A DNA stretch of 32,242 nt, taken from a virus. Positions 13,827 to 21,300 of this stretch are shown here, piece after piece (within the stretch, counting starts at the first letter, position 1; each line of letters starts with the position of its first letter). Both the position numbers and the translations under genes were made by a program. The notes under the pieces were generated by a model. That model ran no database searches, was not told where the DNA came from, and worked only from the letters and a program-made list of their open reading frames with translations. The DNA is taken from the IMG/VR virus record IMGVR_UViG_3300021425_000104, positions 1 to 32,242 of that record; one strand, 5' to 3'.

Positions 13827-13915
13827 AGGTATATAACTGTTAAGTTCTATATCTATTAAAGGTATATAATTGTTAAAGGTATATACCAGTTATTATATAT
13901 ATATATATTATATAT
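13827..13915. repeat. 17-bp iteron-like repeats plus AT-rich tract, candidate origin
   Basis: Copies of AGGTATATAAYTGTTAA start at 13827 and 13860, and a diverged copy (AGGTATATACCAGTTAT) at 13877, so spacing is 33 and 17 bases. An uninterrupted run of T and A about 26 bases long follows (13890-13915) and overlaps the end of the RusA gene. The unit is the reverse complement of the repeats at 2250-2283. Iterons beside an easily melted tract, next to the primase-helicase gene, fit an origin of replication. A shared regulator site is the alternative. Confidence 0.55.
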
Positions 13916-14288
13916 CTGGCAGATTTTTTATGTCACATGAAGAAACTCTAATTAAAGTTCGAGGGTTCTCACGATCCAAGCCCCAGTAAATAAACTTTTG
14001 TTTTACCTGCCTGTCGTTTGCATAGATTTTATCTTGCATACAATCGAGAATAAGGCTCTCATCAAGGTCTGGTCTGCGTGTTGCGTAGTAGATTATCATC
14101 TCTACCTTCACGTCATCTTTCGTTGGGCAGTCAAGCACTGGACACTGCTTTGCGAAGGCATCGACATACCCTCTGGCTTTGGCAGATTTTATAAATGCTG
14201 GCCTACCCCTGATGACAACAGCCTTGCGGCTGTTAGCCTTGGATGCTGGCTCTCCAAGGATTGAAAAACTTATGTCAAAACTTCCCAT
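13908..14288 (-). CDS. rusA: RusA-family Holliday junction resolvase
   Basis: 126 residues from ATG 14288, preceded by GGGGGAA; an in-frame TTG at 14300 lies upstream of that site and is rejected. RusA enzymes cut four-way junctions made by recombination and replication. The signature block ATRRPDLDE (Asp74, Asp76) followed by LDCMQDKIYANDRQV (Asp92) reproduces the spacing of the three essential Asp of E. coli RusA (70, 72, 91). The N-terminus (FSILGEPASKANSRKAV) also fits the family. It lies upstream of the primase on the same strand, so replication and junction processing are probably co-expressed. Confidence 0.9.
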   Translation of the reverse strand: MGSFDISFSILGEPASKANSRKAVVIRGRPAFIKSAKARGYVDAFAKQCPVLDCPTKDDVKVEMIIYYATRRPDLDESLILDCMQDKIYANDRQVKQKFIYWGLDRENPRTLIRVSSCDIKNLPDI

Positions 14289-14312
14289 GTATTCCCCCAA
14301 AAAGAACTATTG

Positions 14313-14325
14313 CCATCTAAGATGG
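14313..14325. promoter_or_regulatory. palindromic candidate operator in divergent intergenic region
   Basis: CCATCT-A-AGATGG is a perfect 13-base palindrome midway between rusA (leftward) and the exonuclease gene (rightward). Upstream TTGCCA (14310-14315) overlaps its edge and could be a -35 box with a weak TATTCA box 17 bases on. A regulator bound here could control both directions; the XRE-type protein at 15252 is a candidate. Confidence 0.5.
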
Positions 14326-14359
14326 ACTATGGTATTCAACCTAACAGTAGGAGTGAGAA

Positions 14360-15268
14360 ATGAAAATAACAAATAATTACGGGCTTCCTGACCCGTTCAT
14401 GAACTTTGTCAGGAACGATAAGTACACAAGAGGCAAGGCTGATATCAGTGTGACTACGCTGATCGACAGCCCTCGCATCAGGTTACTTGTTGATGATCAC
14501 AAGGATAAACTGGAGTCAGATCTTGTTGATATGATCTGGCCTATCTTTGGAACGGCAGTGCATTCTGTTTTAGAAAGTTCAATAGAACAAAAAAACACAA
14601 TAGTGGAGGAGCGTCTATACGCATCCTGCAATGATTGGACTTTATCGGGTGCCCTTGACCATCAAGAGATCCTTGAAGACGGGCGCATCAGGGTAACTGA
14701 CTATAAGGTTACATCTGTCTGGTCTGTAATCCATGGTAAAAAAGAATGGGAGTATCAACAGAACTGCTACGCTTGGTTACTCAGGCAGAACGGCAAGGAT
14801 GTTGAGAGCATCAGGATCTGTGCAATCTTGAGGGATTGGCAGAAGCGTAAGGCTGCAACCGATAGCGACTATCCAAGCGCACCTGTTGTCATCATTGACC
14901 TTCCATTGTGGACACGGGATGAGTGTCAGAAATATGTAGAGGAAAGAATGTCTCTGCATCAAGAGGCGCAAATAAATTATGATATCCATGATGAACTGCC
15001 TTTGTGTTCAGAGGCAGAGAAGTGGGAGCGCCCAACAACCTATGCTGTAATGGCAAAGGGAAAGAAGAGAGCCATCAGGGTTTTGGATACTCAGTTTGAG
15101 GCTGATGCCTACCTTGAGGGATTTAAATCAACCAGTGCGCTGGACCCAAAACACCTAACCATTGAAGCCAGAAAGGGCGAGAAGGTCAGGTGCGCTGGAT
15201 ACTGTTCAGTGTCACATTTATGCGATCAATATTTGAAGGAGAGTGAGGAAGATGAGTACAGCAATTAA
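14360..15268 (+). CDS. Cas4/RecB-like PD-(D/E)XK exonuclease with Fe-S cysteines
   Basis: 302 residues. The nuclease core shows GTAVH (His68), LSGALDHQE (Asp100), VTDYKVTS (Asp114, Lys116) and QQNCYAWLL (133-141), the ordered motifs of RecB/Cas4-type exonucleases. One Cys (216, in LPLCSEAEKW) and three near the C-terminus (278, 282, 288; spacing CX3CX5C) match the four-cysteine iron-sulphur staple of Cas4/AddB-type nucleases. It probably resects double-strand ends to give single strands for the annealing protein encoded two genes on. ATG at 14360 follows TAGGAG. It heads the rightward recombination operon, opposite rusA. The 3' end overlaps the XRE gene. Confidence 0.88.
   Translation: MKITNNYGLPDPFMNFVRNDKYTRGKADISVTTLIDSPRIRLLVDDHKDKLESDLVDMIWPIFGTAVHSVLESSIEQKNTIVEERLYASCNDWTLSGALDHQEILEDGRIRVTDYKVTSVWSVIHGKKEWEYQQNCYAWLLRQNGKDVESIRICAILRDWQKRKAATDSDYPSAPVVIIDLPLWTRDECQKYVEERMSLHQEAQINYDIHDELPLCSEAEKWERPTTYAVMAKGKKRAIRVLDTQFEADAYLEGFKSTSALDPKHLTIEARKGEKVRCAGYCSVSHLCDQYLKESEEDEYSN
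14574..14588. promoter_or_regulatory. dispersed palindrome inside exonuclease gene
   Basis: AAAGTTC (14574-14580), loop AATA, GAAC (14585-14588), followed by a run of A. The 11 central bases are identical to the copies at 702 and 7993. It encodes ESSIEQ in frame. Confidence 0.45.
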
Positions 15269-15650
15269 GAGATATTTATCTGAGCATAAAATATCTCAGA
15301 GAGATATGGCGAGAGAGATCGGTATTAATGTTGCTACCATGTCTAAGATAGTCAGAGGTGAGAGAATGCCTCGCATAGATGTGGTGGAGCGCATTGAGAT
15401 TGCCACCTTTGGAGATGTAGGTCCACGTCACTTCTACAAAAATCCAGATATTTGGAGTGAGGTGTCAAAGCTAGAAGATGCTAAGTGGGCAAAGGTAAAT
15501 ATTGATAGAGGTAAAAAGAGAACACATTCCGATAGGGGAAAAAATGCAGAGTTAGAGGATGTCAGCTTTGAAGAAGATTTAAATGATGATTTAATTCCGT
15601 TTCAAGAGTTGTCTTCTTGGGGTAAACTGAAACGGTTGTTTGGGGGTTAG
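15252..15650 (+). CDS. XRE/Cro-C1-type helix-turn-helix protein
   Basis: 132 residues from ATG 15252 after GTGAGGAAG; an in-frame GTG at 15243 is less likely. Residues 1-50 are a classic Cro/C1 helix-turn-helix (YLSEHKISQRDMAREIGIN, then VATMSKIVRGERMPRID). The C-terminal 80 residues are charged and have no autoproteolysis motif, so it is not a LexA/CI-type cleavable repressor. It contains an internal DDLIPF, similar to SSB tail motifs. It may repress the divergent rusA/exonuclease region or read the dispersed palindromes. The gene overlaps the exonuclease end by 17 bases and is co-transcribed with the recombination genes. Confidence 0.85.
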   Translation: MSTAIKRYLSEHKISQRDMAREIGINVATMSKIVRGERMPRIDVVERIEIATFGDVGPRHFYKNPDIWSEVSKLEDAKWAKVNIDRGKKRTHSDRGKNAELEDVSFEEDLNDDLIPFQELSSWGKLKRLFGG

Positions 15651-15652
15651 CG

Positions 15653-16396
15653 ATGGCTAAGAAAACTGTATGGGAAACACTCAGAAGTATTGATGTGTCT
15701 GAGTATACCAAAAAGAAAAACGGCATGACCTATCTATCATGGGCACATGCTTGGGGTGCATTGAAAGATGTTTATCCAGATGCCACGTTTGAAAAGCATG
15801 TCGAGGAAGGAAACATTCCCTACATGATTGACGTTCATGGGTTCGCTTATGTGCGTGTTACCGTAACTGCCAGCGGAGAAAGTGCTACTGAACTTTTTCC
15901 TGTACTGGATTATAAGAACTCGCCAATTAAAAACCCTAATGCTTTTCAGATCAACACTGCCCATCAACGTGCAATGACGAAGGCCATGGGCTATCTGGGT
16001 CTGGGTCATTACATCTATGCGGGTGAAGACTTGCCGCCAGATGATGGCGCAGAGCCTCAGACGCAAGCCTCTGTGGTCAAAGTTGACCGTGAATTTCAAG
16101 AGGATAAAGGGAAAAAGCCAAAGGCTAAGCCAACTTCACCGCCGCCCTCAGCAACTGAGGCGTCATCAGGTGACGTGAAGAAGAATGCGTCTGAGGAAAA
16201 CTGGGATAAGACCAAGGATCTAATCTCTGAAGTTGTTAAGGCTTCATCGGATATAGAATGGTTGAATGGTGTGTATCGAAAGAACCTTGGTCCAATCAAT
16301 CAACTCAAGGACAACAGTCCAAAGTTGTATGAAGAGTTAATGAATGACTTTTCAAAACGTAAATCTGAACTCAATTCAAAAGGAGATCAATCATGA
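15653..16396 (+). CDS. DUF1071-like single-strand annealing protein
   Basis: 247 residues. The N-terminal domain (WETLRSIDVSEYTKKKNG, MTYLSWAHAWGALKDVYP, then AFQINTAHQRAMTKAMGYLG and GLGHYIYAGEDLP) matches the DUF1071 group of phage annealing proteins, related in role to Redbeta and ERF. They pair complementary single strands made by an exonuclease such as the one encoded upstream. Residues 125-175 form a Lys/Pro/Ser-rich linker, and the last 70 are helical. The ATG is two bases past the XRE stop with GGGGG upstream. The gene overlaps the SSB-like gene by four bases. A dispersed palindrome lies inside it. Confidence 0.85.
   Translation: MAKKTVWETLRSIDVSEYTKKKNGMTYLSWAHAWGALKDVYPDATFEKHVEEGNIPYMIDVHGFAYVRVTVTASGESATELFPVLDYKNSPIKNPNAFQINTAHQRAMTKAMGYLGLGHYIYAGEDLPPDDGAEPQTQASVVKVDREFQEDKGKKPKAKPTSPPPSATEASSGDVKKNASEENWDKTKDLISEVVKASSDIEWLNGVYRKNLGPINQLKDNSPKLYEELMNDFSKRKSELNSKGDQS
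15879..15898. promoter_or_regulatory. dispersed palindrome inside annealing-protein gene
   Basis: AAAGTGC (15879-15885), loop TACT, GAACTTTTT (15890-15898). It is the GTGC half-site variant, with one mismatch in the stem, and encodes ESATELF in frame. Confidence 0.4.
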
Positions 16397-16689
16397 GTCA
16401 GTATCCACCACGCGGAGCGTTGTTTCAAAATCAAAATAAGCAGAAGGAAACTCAGCCAGATTACACTGGCAACCTTGAGATCCCAAACGATGTTGCTCAG
16501 GATATCGTCGCTCAAATGAATGAAGGCATAGAGGCTCCAAAGATTGACCTCGCTGGCTGGAAGAAGGTTGGTAAAAGTGGTTTGCCTTTTGTGTCTTTGC
16601 GTGGGAACTTAGAGCGCAATCGCAGGGATGGAGCTTCATCTTTCCAAGCGCCAAGCAATAATGTTTCCAATGATGAAATCCCGTTCTAG
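16393..16689 (+). CDS. SSB-like protein with acidic DEIPF tail
   Basis: 98 residues; ATG overlaps the previous stop (ATGA) with AAAGGAG upstream. The N-terminal 30 residues are Gln/Asn-rich. A short conserved-looking core (IDLAGWKKVGKSGLPFVSLRG) could be a strand pair that contacts single-stranded DNA. The C-terminus is NDEIPF, almost the DDDIPF tail by which bacterial SSB recruits partners. It is about half the size of E. coli SSB and lacks a full OB-fold that I can trace. Placement next to the annealing protein supports a role in coating or handing over single strands. The function is inferred from tail and context. Confidence 0.65.
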   Translation: MSQYPPRGALFQNQNKQKETQPDYTGNLEIPNDVAQDIVAQMNEGIEAPKIDLAGWKKVGKSGLPFVSLRGNLERNRRDGASSFQAPSNNVSNDEIPF

Positions 16690-16693
16690 TGCT

Positions 16694-16906
16694 ATGGCTA
16701 AGAATGATTTTCTCAAAAACTTTAAGGTCGGTGAAGATCTTTTAGACGCTCATGAAGCGGCAGCACTCCTGTCAATTCATGTAAAGACTTTCTACAAATG
16801 GACAAATGAAAAGAAAGATTTTCCTAGAGCCATTGAGTTTAGTCCACGCATGAAACGCTGGAGAAAATCTGAGATCACAACTTGGGTTGAGAGCTTAGGT
16901 GTATGA
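16694..16906 (+). CDS. AlpA/excisionase-type helix-turn-helix protein
   Basis: 70 residues from ATG 16694. The core LLDAHEAAALLSIHVKTFYKW, then FPRAIEFSPRMKRWRKSEITTWVESL, is the AlpA/MerR-like DNA-binding layout: a helix-turn-helix, a wing carrying R-R-W, then a helix. In phages and prophages these act as excisionases or transcriptional activators. No integrase is seen here, so excision cannot be claimed. The ribosome site is weak; ATG codons upstream in the same frame (from 16628) overlap the SSB-like gene and also lack good sites. Confidence 0.8.
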   Translation: MAKNDFLKNFKVGEDLLDAHEAAALLSIHVKTFYKWTNEKKDFPRAIEFSPRMKRWRKSEITTWVESLGV

Positions 16907-17337
16907 GTACAGGCGGTGAAATAGTACCGTATGAAACTCAGGCTGACTTCAGCAATGAGGAGCGTGTGGCTAAAATACTTGCTGAAAAATGGCGTTGTGA
17001 AATGCAGAGAAACAAACCTCTCTCTGCGTTTGACTACATCGCTCACAGAGGCGGTAAACCAACCGCCTTTGTGGAACTTAGAAGGCGATCCGTTAGCTTT
17101 CATAAGTACCCTACGGTCATAGTTTCTATAACCAAATTCACATCAGCTAAAACACATACTGATGTCACGGGATTGCCCTGTCTGTTTGTGTGTGAGTGGA
17201 CTGATGAGATTGGTTACATAAACTTAGACTGTAAAAAAGATTTTGTTCTGTCCGGTGAGGGGTGGAACAGAAGAAATCCTTCACATGAAGTGGAGGTAAT
17301 TGGTCACATCAAGACCAGTGATTTTATTCTATTGTAG
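16903..17337 (+). CDS. possible PD-(D/E)XK-fold phage protein
   Basis: 144 residues; ATG overlaps the AlpA-like stop (ATGA). The order helix with Glu (RVAKILAEKWRCE), then FDYIAHRGG (Asp44), then AFVELRRRS (Glu58, Arg60), then a buried strand TVIVSITKF and LPCLFVCEW resembles a small restriction-endonuclease-like fold. Arg sits where Lys is usual in E-x-K. This could be a nuclease or a non-catalytic DNA-binding relative; I do not recognise a named family. Location in the recombination operon fits a DNA-processing role. Confidence 0.6.
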   Translation: MSTGGEIVPYETQADFSNEERVAKILAEKWRCEMQRNKPLSAFDYIAHRGGKPTAFVELRRRSVSFHKYPTVIVSITKFTSAKTHTDVTGLPCLFVCEWTDEIGYINLDCKKDFVLSGEGWNRRNPSHEVEVIGHIKTSDFILL

Positions 17338-17351
17338 AGTAGGAAAGTAAA

Positions 17352-18212
17352 ATGAACCTTAACTTGTATAGGAAAGCAACCAAAGATGTCAGAAGAAACT
17401 TGGTTTCCAGTGAACCAAAGGCTGACATTGTTTTAATAGATCCAGACTTCGCACAGGAACTTCTGAAGCGAAACACCATGAACAGGAAGATATCTCAAGT
17501 TCATGTGAAAAGCATTACGCATGATATGGAAAATTCAGACTTTGATTTTAATGGTGATGCAATAAGGATATCAAAAGATGGTGTTCTTCTGGACGGTCAG
17601 CAAAGACTAACTTCCATAATAAACTCAAACAAAACAATTCCAACTGTATTTGTTAGAGGTTTAGAAAAGGAGGCAATGGACACTATTGACAGTGGAAGAA
17701 AGAGAAAGCACTCAGATAGGCTTGCTATAAGAGGCGTATCTAACGCAAGTGCTGTGTCTGCTGTGCTATCAAACCTAGTTAGATTGGGTAAAAGGTATGA
17801 GGGATGGGGAGTAATAACTCACAAGCAACTAGACAATGTTTTAGAATTGCATCCAAGGGTTATTGATAGTGTTTCTTTCACCAGAAAGGCATTCAGAAAT
17901 ATAGAAAATATCTTAGCAGCCATACATTACATTGGTGTTTATAATAACGATGAAGAAACCGCTAATGCTTTTGTGCAGGTGTTTCGTGATGGTCAGTCTA
18001 CATATGAAGGTGACGCGGCTGTGTTTGCAAGAAATCATTTGATTGATGATATGGGCAAGCAAAATCCATCATTAAGAATGGGGTCAAAGTACAGGGCAAA
18101 GTTTGTTGTTCAGATGTATAATAAATTTGCTGCAAGAAAATCTGTTACAACTTCCCGCATACCTGCAACCTTTGAAGTCATTGGCTGGGATACAGATGCG
18201 CTTGGAGTATAA
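17352..18212 (+). CDS. ParB/Srx-fold protein
   Basis: 286 residues; ATG at 17352 after TAGGAAAG. The N-terminal 105 residues have the ParB/Srx pattern: ISQVHVKSITHDM, then GDAIRISKDGVLLDGQQRLTSI with DGQQR at 81-85, then IPTVFVRGL. A MDTIDSGRKRKHSDRL block follows, as in many phage and bacterial proteins of this group. The rest is helical. Related domains bind DNA, cut it, or hydrolyse nucleotides, so the activity cannot be named. The sequence is AT-rich compared with the early genes, like the rest of this operon. Its stop codon lies in the palindrome at 18210-18227, and a terminator follows. Confidence 0.78.
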   Translation: MNLNLYRKATKDVRRNLVSSEPKADIVLIDPDFAQELLKRNTMNRKISQVHVKSITHDMENSDFDFNGDAIRISKDGVLLDGQQRLTSIINSNKTIPTVFVRGLEKEAMDTIDSGRKRKHSDRLAIRGVSNASAVSAVLSNLVRLGKRYEGWGVITHKQLDNVLELHPRVIDSVSFTRKAFRNIENILAAIHYIGVYNNDEETANAFVQVFRDGQSTYEGDAAVFARNHLIDDMGKQNPSLRMGSKYRAKFVVQMYNKFAARKSVTTSRIPATFEVIGWDTDALGV

Positions 18213-18227
18213 GTTCTATTGCACTTA
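18210..18227 (+). promoter_or_regulatory. dispersed palindrome TAAGTTC-TATT-GCACTTA
   Basis: TAAGTTC (18210-18216), loop TATT, GCACTTA (18221-18227), one mismatch. It begins at the first base of the ParB-like stop codon. A full terminator lies only 64 bases downstream, so a separate terminator here would be redundant. Confidence 0.5.
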
Positions 18228-18290
18228 TTAGTGAAGTGATCTATAGTTCCTTAACGCGAGGGGTTTGGTCACTTTACGTTGCTAGATATG

Positions 18291-18322
18291 AAACCCTCTC
18301 AGAGATATCTGAGGGGGTTTTT
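18291..18322. terminator. Rho-independent terminator between convergent operons
   Basis: AAACCCTCTCAG (18291-18302) pairs with CTGAGGGGGTTT (18309-18320) over 12 pairs with one T-G wobble, loop AGATAT, followed by TT and then A. On the plus strand this gives five T (18318-18322). The T-tract overlaps the stop codon of the giant minus-strand gene, so the element may work in both directions. Confidence 0.88.
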
Positions 18323-21300
18323 ATATTCCTTGAGCAATCAGTATTCCCTGACGGGTTATCATCTTTCTTTGCTCAACCAGTTGCTTGACGATGCGATCCT
18401 TTTCATCTTGCGGCAAACGTGAATCATTCACTGCCGTAATCTGCTGAGAGATCTTCCGTCTTGCTGATTCGATCTTCCTGATTTGCGGAGCAATCCTAAG
18501 CTCTGCCTCGAACCTAGATATAGCACTGTTGATGCGGTCCACGTCACCGCGCTGAGCCGCCTTCTTGTACTCAGCCGTTGCCCTGTTTACCTGATCACGA
18601 ACCTCAATGTATTGAGACACGTCATCCCTGCTGGATACGCTGCGTAAAACCCTACGCATGAACGGGATCTCAGTGGCAATATCTTCTGCGGATTCTGCGG
18701 CAGCTATTCTTGCTGGTGCTTCAGCGGTACGCTGCACAAACCTACCAGCGCCACCCGTGATGTAATCGAACCAGAACTCCAAGGAGTTTGGTGACCAATC
18801 AATCCACCCACTCAGTGTCTCAGTCCCACCCGTCAACTCATTAAGAGCCTGTGTTATTCCAACCGCTGTTGGAGATGTATTGTTCCAGTACAGGCTGCTT
18901 TGTGATGCCACCTGATTTGGGAATGCCTTCTTAACAATATCTCTGCCAGAGAAGTCTGTGTTGGTTCCGTACAGCGAGATGAAGGGATCAAACACAGTGG
19001 GTGCCGCGAAGTTCAAGAAGCTTTCAGTGCCACCCAGCGGGTTGAATATCTCAAGGGTTGTGCGCCCAATGGATGCTCCGATCTCTGATGGATCTGATCT
19101 ACCTTGAGCCATCTTGGCAAAGTTACGCCCGACATTGTGGAATGCGTTCATGCCGTATGGCATTGGTATGGAAACATACCCACGCCCAAAGGGATCAACT
19201 ACATCTGGCAGCATGAACACCATGTTATGTTCCAGAATGTAGTCTGGGATCTTGTCGTACTGCTTTACCCCATCCTCATCTTCGTCTGACATCATTGAGT
19301 TGATTATGTCCTGCGTAAAGCCAACAGCTATAACGCCACCCATGATGTTGCGAACCTTCTTTGAGCGAGCCAGTGATCTCAACAGGAAGAAGCTGCCCTG
19401 CAAGGACGCATTGTAGAACAGGTACAATGAGTTCAAGAATGCCTTGTTGTCACCACCCTTGCCAAAGTCTACGGTCACACTCCTTGCGGCCTGTGCCGCT
19501 CTCTCCTTGGTGACGCCACGACTAACCAAAGCGTCATAAGTGCTAACACGAATGGCGTTTTCCACCACAAGGTTTGAGTTATCCATGAACTCTAAGAGCT
19601 TCTTACCCTTGGCCTTCATCAACCCAAGCTTACCGCTCGCATCAGAGATGTCTGACAATGTGGATTGAAGATCAGATATCTGATCCTGCAATGTGGTCAT
19701 TGGGTTGGCAGCACTCGCACCACCGTATGCTCTGAACTCCTTGTATTTCTTTGCCCAGTCAGAGGAATCATCCTTGTTTAGGATGGATCTTTTCAAGCCT
19801 TTTGCTGCCTTCAACACATTCCTAATCGTGTCTTTTCTCAGGCCATCCATTTCAAACTCACTGACCTGTATGCCAGCGGCTTGAACGTCACGAATAAAGT
19901 TGGAGATAAAGAACTCTGGGTTCCAAGATGTATTAATGTTTGACAGGTATCTGTTTACCTTAGCCAAACCTCTGGTGATTGCGGCAGCATTGCCAGCATC
20001 CCAAATGTTTTCTCCATTGAATGCACCAGCAAGATTGTTGTCATAGAACTGAAGGACTTTTTCTTTTCCATCTTCTTTTACAATGGCGATTGATGGGTCA
20101 TCACGATAGGTTCTCGTTGGCTTGATGACAACCGCACCGTTCTGCATCACACGGGCTGATGGTGGTTGATCTAGGATCTCAGCATATCCAGACATGCCTT
20201 GAGGGTTTGATCTAACTAGATCAAGCATAGACTTACCAACCTTGTTGCGCTCGCCACGAACAATAGAGTTTGTGTTTTGCAGGATGGTACTTGCTAGAAT
20301 ATCTCTGCCGTATGATCTACGACCCAAGGCCCTTTGGTCTTCTCTACCCATAGCGCCATATCTAGCTGGCTTGCCGCTACCATAGACGCCCTCTTGATCA
20401 ACTTCAAAGTGACCTTTAAGGGGCACATAGAAATCAAAGTTACTATCTTCCATGTCGCCTATGTTCATGTCACTTGACTGAAGACCAGCCGCAACTCGAA
20501 CAGCGTTAGTGTCATCGACAATGGCACGAACAGCATCCTCAGCCTGACGCAAAGCTATTTTGTTTTGCGGATCAAGGCTATCAAACCAGTTGAGTATTGC
20601 ATCAGCCTCTGCATCAGTCATGCCTGAGCCAGCATCATTGGTGGGGTCCACCGTTCTGATGTATGCGTTTCTCTCCTTGGCGTGTTTTGCATAGAGATAA
20701 GTATCTACGGCGGATAAAGCTTTTGATTTTGTTCCCTCAAACGTGAACTCAGCAAGGCCTTTACCACCACCAGAGTTAGCATTTGACAGTGCCTTTAACT
20801 GTTCAACCTGCTGCTCTGTGATGTTCATGTTTTTGACAGCATCAGTGGCAGCTTTGTAAATTGTTTCCTTGCGCTCAGTAATCTTACTGCCAGCAATACC
20901 TTCACTCAGTTGTTGCTTCAGATACGGGTCCATGCTGTCAGCGATCTTGTACTGAGGATTTATTTCCTTCAGTTCTTTGATCATTCTGCCAACAGGAATG
21001 AAGCTGTCCTGTGCCTTCTGAATAAATAGATCCGCTCTTTTCTGTGCTTTTGTCTTGTCAGTGAAGGGCACCAAGCGCAGAGCTTTACCAACCCAGTCAG
21101 CGATATCAGTGTAGCGTGTCACACGATCCGCTTGCATCGCGTCGAGACCCGTGCCGCTTACAGTGTTCAGTGCGCTCAGTTTGATCTGGCTGTTGCGGAT
21201 CTTCTTGCGATCCTTCTTGTCCATAACTGGGAAGAATGTCTTAACGTAATACGGACCCTTTCCGCTGTTACGCTTGCCACGCTCAAGGACAAGGCGCAGG

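Noticed and set aside
16694-16906. AlpA/excisionase-like gene as proof of a temperate phage
   Set aside because: No integrase, attachment site or cleavable repressor is visible; such HTH proteins also serve as activators in lytic phages.
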